A DNA stretch of 64,000 bases from an uncultured bacterium (GTDB lineage: Bacteria > Verrucomicrobiota > Kiritimatiellia > CAIKKV01), in the NCBI GenBank assembly GCA_938038445.1, contig CALHRZ010000028.1:1-64000 (forward strand). Direction: 5' to 3'. Both the position numbers and the translations under genes were made by a program. Under the pieces are notes generated by a model. It searched no databases. It saw nothing but the letters and a program-made list of their open reading frames with translations, and was not told where the DNA came from. This document shows positions 35,621 to 45,602 of this stretch, in pieces (position 1 is the stretch's first letter; every line of letters begins with the position of its first letter).

Positions 35621-37078
35621 ATGATCGTGTTCACACACAGGATTCGAATCAAAGGTCTCGCGGTGACCATTGGTTGTTTTCTTGCAATGGGGGGGCGGGC
35701 TGCCGGTCCAACGGATTTCATCTCAACGGATCACACGCCGCGTGAATTCAATGACCCGACCAACTGGACGAGCGGACTGCCGGACAACCATGGTCAAAAT
35801 GACATGACGAACGAGGCCGCAGCCTACCTCTCCGCAAACTATGCCCCCCCTAGCCCCGGATTCCGGTTGAGCCTGAGCCCGGATCCCGGCAAAACAATTA
35901 CGCTCAATCTCAACGGATACAAGCTGGAGAATGTGGCAGACGCGTTCGGTTTGCGGGGATGGCGTTTGAATGACGGGACTTGGACCGCCGCAAACGCAAA
36001 CGTGGTGATCTCTAATGGCTTTTGGCGAAACGCCGCCATCACCTTTAGCCGCCTTTTCTATTCCGCCACGGCGGCGGCGACGAACAACAACTGGATTTTG
36101 TCCAACGTAAAAGCGGATCTGCATACAATCTATATCGGCAGCGAGGCCGGTCATACCGAATACAATTCCCTGCATCTGGCGGATGCCTCCGTCGTTACGG
36201 CGCGCGCGGATGTCGTCGTAGGCACGCATTCCTCTTACAACACAAAGGGAATTCGCCTGCGGATCGCCTCGAATTGCACGCTGCGCGCCGGCAATGTATA
36301 CATCGGGCGCGGCTCCTCGACTGCCGTACGAACCGAAATCGGGAACCAGGGTCTGGTGCAAGGACCTAACGCGAAACTACTCGTCACGTCCAATCTGGTG
36401 GTGGGCGGTTTTTCAGGCGGCATCTCGACCGTCACCGATTGTTTGCTGTTGATTGCCGATGGCGGTTATGCCGAAGCACGCGACGTGACGATTGGCTTCG
36501 CTGAGCCCGGCTCGACCAAACCGGTAACGAACAATTCAGTGGTCGTAACAGGCGCGCTAAGCCGGCTCTGGGTGACGAATGGAGTCTACGTCGGCCTCTC
36601 GACAAACGCCGCCAACAGCCGGGTGAGCATTCTCGCGAATGCCGTCATGGCGATCACAAACGCTTTCGGCACCGCTTCGATGACGGTGAGCAACGGCCAC
36701 ATCACCATCCAAGGCGGCGGACGTCTGATCGTTGACCATCTCACGCTCCAGAACCCCAGCATCGAACAGCGAATCGAATTGACCTCCAACGCCAGAACCA
36801 ATGGCGTAGTCTCAGGAAGCGGCGCCGCGTTGTTCAACGGAACGCTGTTCCTGACCGGCACAAACCTGGACAGCGGCGTGTACAAGATCTTCGATTTTTC
36901 GACCGGCAGCGGTGCGCTGGCCGGCGTGAACACCAATTTCACCTTTCTGCCGACCCGCTGCCCCGACCCCTCATTCCTCAGCCTCGGAATCGCGGGGTTG
37001 GACGTCAACATCCCCGCAGGGCGCGTGGACTACCATGTCATCAAACGGCCAGGCGGAACAGTGCTCAGTGTCCGGTAA
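35621..37078 (+). CDS. Secreted beta-strand repeat protein
   Basis: A 485-residue exported protein with a signal peptide (GLAVTIGCFLAMGGRAAG) and the opening FNDPTNWTSGLPDN, which is frequent in PVC autotransporter-associated beta-strand proteins. The rest is a series of short beta repeats rich in Asn, Thr and Gly (VVVGTHSSYN, VYIGRGSST, LVVGGFSGG, VTIGFAEPG, VYVGLSTNA), a beta-solenoid pattern with a period near 40-50 residues. No PEP-CTERM or other sorting tail is visible. AAGGAG lies seven bases before the ATG. A surface or binding role for the glycan of this operon is plausible; no catalytic residues are evident. Confidence 0.7.
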   Translation: MIVFTHRIRIKGLAVTIGCFLAMGGRAAGPTDFISTDHTPREFNDPTNWTSGLPDNHGQNDMTNEAAAYLSANYAPPSPGFRLSLSPDPGKTITLNLNGYKLENVADAFGLRGWRLNDGTWTAANANVVISNGFWRNAAITFSRLFYSATAAATNNNWILSNVKADLHTIYIGSEAGHTEYNSLHLADASVVTARADVVVGTHSSYNTKGIRLRIASNCTLRAGNVYIGRGSSTAVRTEIGNQGLVQGPNAKLLVTSNLVVGGFSGGISTVTDCLLLIADGGYAEARDVTIGFAEPGSTKPVTNNSVVVTGALSRLWVTNGVYVGLSTNAANSRVSILANAVMAITNAFGTASMTVSNGHITIQGGGRLIVDHLTLQNPSIEQRIELTSNARTNGVVSGSGAALFNGTLFLTGTNLDSGVYKIFDFSTGSGALAGVNTNFTFLPTRCPDPSFLSLGIAGLDVNIPAGRVDYHVIKRPGGTVLSVR

Positions 37079-37338
37079 ACAGCGCAGCCCTCCCGCCCCG
37101 ATCAACGAGCACAAGGGTTCCGCTCCACAACCCCCACACCGAGAAAGCCAAGGCAATGATCTACACAAATTCGTTAAAACAGGTCACCTATTTGAGGTTT
37201 CCCAGCCAACGCAGCGTCCAAGAGCGACCTTGCCTTCATACGCTGGATTTCATAGGGCATCAGGTCGCATACGATGGAATCGTGTTCCGCTTTTGCCGGC
37301 GGGCCGGCTACTGGGGGATGTTGGGAAGGAGAAACGCC

Positions 37339-40300
37339 ATGAAAGGTGCAGGGATCCTCATCGGCATATGTGCAATCGGTTTGGATAGTTCCCCTCTTGT
37401 GCGCGCAACACCAAACTGGATCGTGAACCCGGCGTCGGAAACGCTCCGGGCACCCGCGATATTGGCGGCGAATACCGGAACTCCCAACGGACCGATCGCG
37501 ATCACCGTGGACGAAAGGGCGGTGCCTGCAGACGTTTGGAACGGTCGTCTCTATCTCCTGGCCGAAATCCCCCCCCTTCACTCGGCCGCAGTAAAACATG
37601 GCAGCTCGCCATTCGAACAAATGACGTCCCGCGCCGATGAGGAAGGGCTTACGGTGAGGACCGACCGCGGCTCCTGGCGTTTTACCTACGGCCGGGGATT
37701 GGTCGCGACCGACACACAGGGCCGCGCCGGCCCCATGCTGGAATGCGAACTTGGCCGCCCGATCCCCGCCTTCGTCGGTTCCGCGCTCGTCGTCGTCCGA
37801 GACCCCCAGTCACCGCTGACGTTCTACGTTTACCGCAATGGCCTTATCGAAATCGACACCGCACGCGAGGTTGCGTTTCGCTGGGCGGCTGACACGCCTT
37901 GGGAATTCTCCTGCGCCGCCCATTTCGGCTATGCGATCCGGCATAAAGGCGGACGGCTCGCTTCAGCACTCGATTGGATTCGCTTGGGCAACACGCCAGG
38001 GTTGCACGTCGGCGTGGGATCCGGCGCCGGAACGGTCGCGCCCGACCACTTGCGTTACCACGGACGATTGCGCCTTTTGCCAGGGGTCGACAACACATGG
38101 AATTCTGTGCGCGCCCAGGCCGCTCTCCGCGAACCCGCCGTGCTCAACACCGCCCTTGGCGGCGTCCCCGGTTCTCGCTATCCCCGTCTGCGCGTTCTCG
38201 ACCGCAATAAGGATAACGTCCCCGATTTCCACGCCGATGCTTGGCTCTTCCCGCGGGAGGACGGAGAAACCCTCAATACCGTCCTCGGCTTCAGCGAATA
38301 TACGCACGACCTCGACGGGGAGCCCGACGTCCTGCGGGCCTATCGGCTCGCCGGCAAACGATTTGATGAAGTCGTTCTCACCCCGGGCGCGGGCGAAATA
38401 GACAAGTATTCCATCTACTTTTTCGAGGCAGACAAAAACACCGCCACCCCCGACCTGCAACATCTGCCCCCGGCGCTGACGCTGGTGGACTGGAACGATG
38501 ACGGGCAATTCTTCATCGGGTCCCTGTTCGACGGCGGCGGCTACCTCCAACAAGATATGGCCTTCTTCGGCCCAAACGAAATCCGCGCCTATGACCTCGA
38601 CGGAGACGGAGACGTAGATCTTTCCGACTGGTATCCCGGCTCCAACATGGTGGGAACCCAGTTCGATCTCGAGGATCGCTTCATCGGCATGATCCATGCC
38701 CGTCTGATTCCGGACGCAGGGGTGGCCGAGATGGCGGTATTCGATTCCAGTTTTTCCTTCATGATGAACGAGCTGGATATCTCTTGGTACAACAAAACCT
38801 ACGAGGCCGGCAAATTCTACGGCGATGTGCGCATCGGATTCGAAGAGCATATCAATATGATCGTCCCCGATAATGTCTCACCTCATTTTCCAAGGGGAGC
38901 GCGGCTTTTTTTGAAAACGACGAATGAGAACGTGGATCGTATGACCTTCGGGCATCTGGGCGGCCGAACGAACGGCTTCGCTTGGACCCTGGAACTTGAT
39001 CCCCTCGAGGCGGACCGCCTGCATCCCAGCCGCTACGAACACCTTCTCGACTACCGTGATCCCTGGGGGCATCCTTTCCGAGCGCTCTCCGTCATCTACC
39101 CCCCCTCTTGGGACGGCGGTCCCCTTAAATGGGAACCTCGACCCGAATGGGGGAACGCTGTCGAAATCTATCCCAACGCACCCTGGTATCGTACCACAAC
39201 AGGACGTTACTTTCCGCTGCGGGGACTCCGGTTCTGCATCGCACCGGAAGGCGGTTTCGGATCGAGCAACGAGGGCATGTATGGCGGGCAGCTCAGCCAC
39301 GAAGAGCGCATCGAAGAGGATTCGGACGGCGCAACCTTCTTCCTGTACTATTCGTCCCTCATGGGCGGGCTTCACCTCAAAGGGGCAGATTGGGGCACCG
39401 CCGCATACCCGCCAGGGTGGCCCGGCCACTGGTGGAAACGGGAACAGTGGTACCATTTCCCCGACGGCATCGTCCGCAAAGGACGCTTCATGGGCAATCG
39501 CGACGTTTCGCAACCCGCCTGCAAACGGCTGGAAGGCATCTTCTTCCTCACCTATACGGACCAAAACAAAGACGGATATTTTGACACCTATGTCTACGAT
39601 CGTGACAATGATGGCATCAACGAGCGGACACTTTGGTACGATATATCCGGTGGGTTCGTCGTTTTTCAGGAGGGCCCTTTCCGCGCCGCCTGGCCCTATC
39701 GGGCCGACATTGTGGAAGTCGAAGCCCAAATGGCGAATCACGGCTTACTGCGCGATCTCTACCGGCGGGGCTACCGCGAAGAGCCGTTCGTGGAACGCTT
39801 CAGCCTGAGTAGCTCCGGCATTCCGATTGAACGACGTGTGTTCGAAGATGGTCCAGGGCTCTGGGGCGTCAAGTCGTGGCGACCGGAATTCTATGCCATC
39901 TTCGGCCCCGAATGGATCCCTCAGGCGGGTATTTTCGAGGAAGAGGACTCAACGGATCGCTTTACCTGGAAAGATTTCCGTCCCACCGGCTTCACCCGCC
40001 TGGGAACGCTCGTCGTTCAACAAGGCATGGTCCAAACAATCGTCCGCAAACGCCTCACACCCGAGACACTGGCGCCGTTGGCGGTGTTGTTCATCGGGCA
40101 TCTCTCGCACGTGCCTGACAAACGCGAAATGGCGGCGTTACTCGAGTGGATCGAACAAGGCGGCGTGCTCGTTTTGAACGTAACTCAGGCCGAAGAAGCC
40201 GACCGTCTCTACTTCAACGCGGTCGGGGAGCATCTCGGTTTTGCCCTCGGAGAACGAATCGAAAACCGTACCCGCGTGACGAAGCTCGGAACCATGGGCG

Positions 40301-40893
40301 GATTCACCGACCTCGACGCACCCTTCAGGGAAGAACGCGCCGTCACGCCGGAAAACCGCGTGGCGCACTATCGGGACGCGATGGGATGGAATCTGCTCGA
40401 TGGACTGGACTATCTCACGTTCGTTGGCTATCCCCTGACGCTAACCTCCCCGATGCAACCCTTGCTGGAATATCAAGGACGACCAATCGCGGCTCTCGCT
40501 GAATTCGGCTCAGGTCTGATTCTGGTGGCGGGAGCAAATCTATTCTCCGATGGCCACGCCCATCATTCCGACACCTTTGAGCCAGGCGCGCGCAACGATA
40601 CACTTCTGCAACGCCTGGTCGCGCGCCTTACGGCGACTGTCCGGAAGCTGGAAGTGAAGGCATGCGAGTTCGTCGCCGGTAACCCCCGTGGAAAACCCCC
40701 CATTTTGGGAACTGCGCGTGTGGCATTCTCAGGACGCGGCGGCGATGTGTTCTTTCCCCAAATGTGGCTCACCCGAACGGTTCGGGTAAATGGAGACATC
40801 GTAACCCCCACGTATTCCGGTGCTTTGTCCCGGGTCCATGTGCCGGCGGGAGATGCAACGATCGAAATTGTCCAACAAGAGGAACAACCATGA
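37339..40893 (+). CDS. Large secreted protein of unknown family with Ca-binding loops
   Basis: I do not recognise this family. The 1184-residue product starts with a signal peptide (MKGAGILIGICAIGLDSSPL) placed by AAGGAG at ATG 37339; the frame is open to 37156. Asp-rich loops like EF-hand or thrombospondin-3 calcium sites occur at DRNKDNVPDF, DLDGDGDVDLSDW (about residue 420) and DQNKDGYFDTYVYDRDNDG (about 740). The middle is beta-rich with many Trp and Tyr. The last 250 residues look like a GATase/flavodoxin-like fold (LAVLFIGHLSHVPD, LEWIEQGGVLVLNV, GSGLILVAGANLF) as in beta-galactosidase trimerisation domains. Stop overlaps the next start (ATGA). Confidence 0.65.
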   Translation: MKGAGILIGICAIGLDSSPLVRATPNWIVNPASETLRAPAILAANTGTPNGPIAITVDERAVPADVWNGRLYLLAEIPPLHSAAVKHGSSPFEQMTSRADEEGLTVRTDRGSWRFTYGRGLVATDTQGRAGPMLECELGRPIPAFVGSALVVVRDPQSPLTFYVYRNGLIEIDTAREVAFRWAADTPWEFSCAAHFGYAIRHKGGRLASALDWIRLGNTPGLHVGVGSGAGTVAPDHLRYHGRLRLLPGVDNTWNSVRAQAALREPAVLNTALGGVPGSRYPRLRVLDRNKDNVPDFHADAWLFPREDGETLNTVLGFSEYTHDLDGEPDVLRAYRLAGKRFDEVVLTPGAGEIDKYSIYFFEADKNTATPDLQHLPPALTLVDWNDDGQFFIGSLFDGGGYLQQDMAFFGPNEIRAYDLDGDGDVDLSDWYPGSNMVGTQFDLEDRFIGMIHARLIPDAGVAEMAVFDSSFSFMMNELDISWYNKTYEAGKFYGDVRIGFEEHINMIVPDNVSPHFPRGARLFLKTTNENVDRMTFGHLGGRTNGFAWTLELDPLEADRLHPSRYEHLLDYRDPWGHPFRALSVIYPPSWDGGPLKWEPRPEWGNAVEIYPNAPWYRTTTGRYFPLRGLRFCIAPEGGFGSSNEGMYGGQLSHEERIEEDSDGATFFLYYSSLMGGLHLKGADWGTAAYPPGWPGHWWKREQWYHFPDGIVRKGRFMGNRDVSQPACKRLEGIFFLTYTDQNKDGYFDTYVYDRDNDGINERTLWYDISGGFVVFQEGPFRAAWPYRADIVEVEAQMANHGLLRDLYRRGYREEPFVERFSLSSSGIPIERRVFEDGPGLWGVKSWRPEFYAIFGPEWIPQAGIFEEEDSTDRFTWKDFRPTGFTRLGTLVVQQGMVQTIVRKRLTPETLAPLAVLFIGHLSHVPDKREMAALLEWIEQGGVLVLNVTQAEEADRLYFNAVGEHLGFALGERIENRTRVTKLGTMGGFTDLDAPFREERAVTPENRVAHYRDAMGWNLLDGLDYLTFVGYPLTLTSPMQPLLEYQGRPIAALAEFGSGLILVAGANLFSDGHAHHSDTFEPGARNDTLLQRLVARLTATVRKLEVKACEFVAGNPRGKPPILGTARVAFSGRGGDVFFPQMWLTRTVRVNGDIVTPTYSGALSRVHVPAGDATIEIVQQEEQP

Positions 40894-42407
40894 AAACTCG
40901 CAGAGGGTTTCTGCTCGCGCTGATCGCCATCGGAGCGCTTGCAGAACCGGAGTCCTCGGGACCCCGAATCGTCGAGCGGACTTATGCGGGCAGGCGTCGC
41001 GGTCTAGCAATCCTATCCGATCATCTGGAAGTCGGGGTCGTCCCGGCCCTCGGTGGACGCATTGTGGAACTCATTCCGCGCAGCACAGGAAAAAACACTC
41101 TGCATGCCGCAACGTGGAATTACCATTTGGGACCTGGTGACAAATGGCCTGGAGCCGAGTATGGAGGCATCTGCGACTGCCCCACCGAGGGATGGCCCGG
41201 CGACTTCTGGGGGATCCTCTACAACGTCCAGCCCTTGTACGAAACCGACGCTCTCGGACTGCAGGCCGAGGCGGAAACAAACGGCGTGCATATTGTGCGC
41301 CAAATGGTTGTGCCCCATGGAACCTCCAAGTTGGTCGTGCGCGTCCGGCAAACCAACACCAGTGACCGGCCAAAGTCCATGGTCCTACGCCTCCACGGCG
41401 AGTTCCGCATCGGAACTCAGGCCGACGCGCAAGACGTCATCTTCTGGAAAGACGGCGACGTTCTGCGCGAACGGCGCTATATTCCAGGTTCGGAAGCTCC
41501 GCGTCTGAGTTTCGACCGCGTCACCGACGGCTGGTCCGCTATGGTGGACACCGTAGAGCGAGAAGCCCTCGTGCATCGTTTTCTCGAACCCCCGGGACCT
41601 AGCCGCGTGTTTTTCTGGTCCGGTCACCCCGAACCGCCGCCGGGCACGATGGAAAGTACAGGAGATACCGGCTGGTACAACAACGAACGGTTCGGTCCCC
41701 GCACCACAGTGGAACCGGGCGGGTCTTTGACCGCTGTCGAGGAGTTCTGGGCTCTGCGCGGATTGGGACGCGTAGACGATTGCAGGGATGAAGGGGCGGC
41801 AGCTTTGGAGTTGCCTCGCGAACGCTTCGGCGCGGGGGACCCCGTGGTCTTGCGCGCCGCCTTTGCCGCGCCGGCAGCCGCGCCGGGAGTGCGGGTGACA
41901 ATCACGGTGAGCGATCCGAGCGGCGCAACGAAAGCGGTTCGACACGATGATCTCCCTTCCCTAAGCGCCGGCGAGGCCTCCCACAGCGAGATCACGTTCC
42001 GAACGGAAGGATGGCCGGATGGTCTCTACGCCGCAACGGCTCTTTTCGAACGCAACGGAAAAGTTTTGGCTCGAGTCAGCCGTACGTTTGTGTTGGATGA
42101 GACTGCCGCGGCGCAGGCGCGAACAACCGTCGCCGCTCTGGCCACACGAATCACAGAGTTGGAAACCGCCTGGCAGCCCCCAAGTCCCTCCGACCGTGTG
42201 CGACTGGCTATGCTTCGCTCGCGTCTCAGCCAAGCGGAAACAGAGCTGGTCAACGGCAATTTCGATGCCGCGCGCAAATGGAGCGAATCCGCGATTGAAC
42301 AGGCCGGCCGCGACTCGATACGGCGCCAACGCGAAATGGCCCCCGACGTGGTCTGGGAACCCGACTTGGACCGCGTGCTGAGGCGGTATCGCAGGGAGAA
42401 GGAGTAA
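40890..42407 (+). CDS. Secreted galactose-mutarotase-fold protein
   Basis: A 505-residue protein with an export signal (MKTRRGFLLALIAIGALAEP). Residues 30-310 have the pattern of a supersandwich mutarotase-like fold (LEVGVVPALGGRIVELIPRS, the usual opening of aldose-1-epimerase and DUF5107-like proteins; DTGWYNNERFG; GGSLTAVEEFWAL). A beta-sandwich follows, then a helical, probably coiled-coil tail (LATRITELETAWQPP to the end). The start overlaps the upstream stop as ATGA, so the two are translated together. Carbohydrate binding or epimerisation outside the cytoplasm is likely; catalytic residues cannot be assigned. Confidence 0.68.
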   Translation: MKTRRGFLLALIAIGALAEPESSGPRIVERTYAGRRRGLAILSDHLEVGVVPALGGRIVELIPRSTGKNTLHAATWNYHLGPGDKWPGAEYGGICDCPTEGWPGDFWGILYNVQPLYETDALGLQAEAETNGVHIVRQMVVPHGTSKLVVRVRQTNTSDRPKSMVLRLHGEFRIGTQADAQDVIFWKDGDVLRERRYIPGSEAPRLSFDRVTDGWSAMVDTVEREALVHRFLEPPGPSRVFFWSGHPEPPPGTMESTGDTGWYNNERFGPRTTVEPGGSLTAVEEFWALRGLGRVDDCRDEGAAALELPRERFGAGDPVVLRAAFAAPAAAPGVRVTITVSDPSGATKAVRHDDLPSLSAGEASHSEITFRTEGWPDGLYAATALFERNGKVLARVSRTFVLDETAAAQARTTVAALATRITELETAWQPPSPSDRVRLAMLRSRLSQAETELVNGNFDAARKWSESAIEQAGRDSIRRQREMAPDVVWEPDLDRVLRRYRREKE

Positions 42408-42410
42408 AGC

Positions 42411-45400
42411 ATGCGAGCATTTCGACGGGTATCGAGAAAGGCAAGAACTATGAAGACAGGCGGCTTGCGAACAGGGCGGTGGATAATGGCCGGAGTATTG
42501 GCGGCAGCCGGCGTGTGGGGGGCGAACCAACCCGAAAAGCCGCATCGCGTTCTGTGTGTCGTGGAAACGCCGGAAACCCAAGCGGTCACATACTACAATG
42601 GCATGGGAGCCTATCTCTTCACCTTGGAACGATATCTCTCCCCCCAACGTTTGCTGACCGAGGATTTCGCCGTAACCCAGGTAGGCTGGCTTCAGGCCGG
42701 TACGGAACTCGACCGGGTCGAATCCTACGATGCGGTCCTCCTGTGGGATGTGCCAACAGCCATTAAAGACTCCCGCGGCACGGATCCCTACTACAGCGAT
42801 TTGACCATTTTGTCCGAAACACGCGCAGCCCGACTCGTTCAGTTTGTGGAAAACGGCGGAGCCCTGATTATGGCCGGCGGCGTGACATGCTACGGCAACG
42901 GACACAAACGCTTGGGCTCCGCCGATGCACGACTTGGGAATCACCGCCGTTACATCGGGTACGCAACGTCGCCTCTGGCGGCAATACTGCCTGTCGAGAT
43001 TCCGGACGGCGAAACACTCCGCGCATTGGCTCGTCGGACGCCAACGCCCCAGCGATGCCGCATCGCGACTCCCGATCCGATGGTGGATGGTCTCGACTTC
43101 AATGCCTGGCCGTTCGACGCTTACCACGCCGTTAAAGCAAAAGAGGGCGCTGAAACGCTCGTCACAACGGAAGACGGCCAACCCCTGGTCGTTCGTTGGA
43201 ACGTCAAGACCGGTCGGGTCGTATGCATCATGGCCTCGCCACGGGGAAACATTCTGTTCCCGGAAACCGGACGTGCTTCAAACCCCGTTTGGCCCGAAGA
43301 AACCGTATTGTGGGACCGCGTGATGCGTTGGGCGTTGAATTTGGATTTCCCAAATGTCCCGCGAGAAACCGAGGCGCTCGCCGCGTATTCGGCGATTCTT
43401 AACCCTCCCCCCCGCTTGCCGCAGGAGTGGTTGCATGACCGTTTCCCCTACCTGGCCCATGTGTTGGATGAGGCCATGCCTCTGGAAATCCGGGATCTGG
43501 CATTTCGTTACTATCACGACCTGGGCTTCGTCGGAATCGTCATGCAAGGCGGGTCAAGGGCCCCAGGAATGCGGGCGTTTCTGGAGGACTATGCCCGGGG
43601 GCTAGCCGCCAATAATCTGTATGCCTTTCTCCACCCGGATCCCGCCGTGACCGTGCGCCGGCATATCGCCAATCCCGAAGCCTATGCCCAAAAAGTGGAA
43701 CCTTCCGGGGCTTTGGCTCAGCTCTACGGCTCTCCCTCCCCCTGCCCCTATAATCCCGAGGTCGTAGCGGCCGCCGTGGACGACTTGAAGTCCTGGGTAT
43801 CCCTGGCGGAGGGATTGAGGGAAATTCGCGGAATCTTTTACGACGACGAATGGGCTTGGGTTCTGGGGTATCGACATGCCTACGAAAAACAGCCTGGAAT
43901 CGGCTCTTACAGCCCATGGGTCAACGCCTACTATCGGGCGATAACCGGACGAGAGGCGCCCCGCCCCGTTTACCAAGAACCCGGGTACGTGGCGCCAGAA
44001 GACGATCCCTGGCTGCATTGGTGCCGTACGATCCGTCAGGACGCATTTCGGAACTATAACCGCGCCACGCGCGATGCCGTCAGGTCCCTTCGTTCCGATT
44101 TTTTGCTCTCCAACTATCCGGGGGGTATGGAAGGTAACCTTGATGTGTTGATTGAGGAGGTCTATCTGGACTGCTGGAGAGAGAGCGAACTCGAGGCCAT
44201 CGAACGGATGGATGTAAGAGCCAATTTTCGGGAAGACGCGCATCGCACGCGTATCCCCGTGTGGGCGTTGATCGGCATTTTTCGCATGCCCGAGGACAAG
44301 GCGATGTATCCGGAATCCCTACGCTTGACCGTCGGCGCCTGCCTGGGCAGCGGGGCAAAAGGGATCATTCTCTGGAACGCCGTCAATCTCTGGGCCCCCT
44401 ATATGCACCATCCGGGCCGGGATTCCCTCGACCTGGAAGCGGCTCGGCTTGGCCAACTGTTGCACCGGTTTGGCCCGATGTTCCTGGCACTGGAAAAGGA
44501 ACCTTCCGATCTTTGGATGCTGTCCGGCTGGTTCTGGGTGAACAGTTTTGACAACTACTTCCTCGTCCCTCCCAATCCCGAAGGCGGTCCCAACCCGGAA
44601 CGTACTTGGTGGCCAATCCAAATCAGTGATGTGGCGGGTCCCGCCGCGTTACGCGCCGGTCTGTACACCGAATTCGTTACCGAAAAACAACTCTTGAGCC
44701 CCGATCTGTTCCACAAGCGGGCCGTCCTGCTTCCCGGCTTGCAATACTGCCGCCAGGCCGTTGTGGATAACTTGGAAGCCTTTATTCGGCAGGGCGGCGC
44801 CGTGTTTGTGGACCAATCCACGCGCGTCGCCATCTCGGGCGCCAAAATATTGCCGGTGGATTTTTCCGCGTGGGTAGCGGAGATCGGCGCCGGTAAGCGA
44901 CCCATCGCGCAACCGACCGAAGCCCTTTATCGCCAACAACGCGCTCGACGCGAGTCCTACGTCGAGTCCGCCATTCCCCTGTTGCGTGAAGCCGTCGCAC
45001 CTGTGGTTCAACCGCGCGTAACGCTGACACATCCCGACGCCGCGCACACCCTTATGCGGCACGGTGCCTCGCGGTACCTGTTCCTTTATAACAGCAACAC
45101 CGATCGCGAAAACACGTTCGATGTCAGGATCCGCAATTTGCCGGGCGTCGTGTATGATCCGCTCGGCGGCCAGCGAATCGCCACCACACCCGATGGCGAA
45201 GGCTACCGATTCGCGGTCGCACTCCCACCGGGCGGATGGAAAGTCCTGGTTCTGACCCCAGAGCCAGTGGCGCACCTCCAGGTGAGTGTTGCCGAACGAC
45301 AGGGCAACACGCTGCGTTTGCAGGTGGAGGTGCGAGGCGAGAGCGGATCGCCCGTCAGCGCAGCGGTTCCCCTGGAGATCGCTGTGCAAACACCCATGGG

Positions 45401-45542
45401 CACGATCCCCTTGTATCAGGCGGCCACGCTCGGCATCCTCGATGTAAGTATTCCCACCGCCGATGCCCTAAAGGATCCACAAACCATCACCATTCGAGAG
45501 CTGCTGGCCGGGCACGAGCAAACGGCACCCATCCAACCGTAA
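42411..45542 (+). CDS. Large secreted putative glycoside hydrolase
   Basis: A 1043-residue exported protein; signal region GRWIMAGVLAAAGVWGANQ. Residues 40-310 form an amidotransferase-like/ThuA-like fold (HRVLCVVETPE, VQFVENGGALIMAGGVTC, TGRVVCIMASPRGN). A TIM barrel spans about 330-680 with acidic candidates in GIFYDDEWAW (near 473) and LIEEVYLDCW (near 578). A second GATase-like domain follows (VLLPGLQYCRQAVVDN, AFIRQGGAVFVD), as in beta-galactosidase trimerisation domains, then beta-sandwich domains. The ATG is preceded by AAGGAG; an alternative ATG at 42450 would remove an Arg-rich leader. Last gene of the plus-strand operon, four bases after its neighbour. Confidence 0.7.
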   Translation: MRAFRRVSRKARTMKTGGLRTGRWIMAGVLAAAGVWGANQPEKPHRVLCVVETPETQAVTYYNGMGAYLFTLERYLSPQRLLTEDFAVTQVGWLQAGTELDRVESYDAVLLWDVPTAIKDSRGTDPYYSDLTILSETRAARLVQFVENGGALIMAGGVTCYGNGHKRLGSADARLGNHRRYIGYATSPLAAILPVEIPDGETLRALARRTPTPQRCRIATPDPMVDGLDFNAWPFDAYHAVKAKEGAETLVTTEDGQPLVVRWNVKTGRVVCIMASPRGNILFPETGRASNPVWPEETVLWDRVMRWALNLDFPNVPRETEALAAYSAILNPPPRLPQEWLHDRFPYLAHVLDEAMPLEIRDLAFRYYHDLGFVGIVMQGGSRAPGMRAFLEDYARGLAANNLYAFLHPDPAVTVRRHIANPEAYAQKVEPSGALAQLYGSPSPCPYNPEVVAAAVDDLKSWVSLAEGLREIRGIFYDDEWAWVLGYRHAYEKQPGIGSYSPWVNAYYRAITGREAPRPVYQEPGYVAPEDDPWLHWCRTIRQDAFRNYNRATRDAVRSLRSDFLLSNYPGGMEGNLDVLIEEVYLDCWRESELEAIERMDVRANFREDAHRTRIPVWALIGIFRMPEDKAMYPESLRLTVGACLGSGAKGIILWNAVNLWAPYMHHPGRDSLDLEAARLGQLLHRFGPMFLALEKEPSDLWMLSGWFWVNSFDNYFLVPPNPEGGPNPERTWWPIQISDVAGPAALRAGLYTEFVTEKQLLSPDLFHKRAVLLPGLQYCRQAVVDNLEAFIRQGGAVFVDQSTRVAISGAKILPVDFSAWVAEIGAGKRPIAQPTEALYRQQRARRESYVESAIPLLREAVAPVVQPRVTLTHPDAAHTLMRHGASRYLFLYNSNTDRENTFDVRIRNLPGVVYDPLGGQRIATTPDGEGYRFAVALPPGGWKVLVLTPEPVAHLQVSVAERQGNTLRLQVEVRGESGSPVSAAVPLEIAVQTPMGTIPLYQAATLGILDVSIPTADALKDPQTITIRELLAGHEQTAPIQP

Positions 45543-45602
45543 CCCTCTCGCCGATCGCCACTCCCGACGCCCGAATCCGTAACCGGTACAAGGGGCTCTG
45601 AC

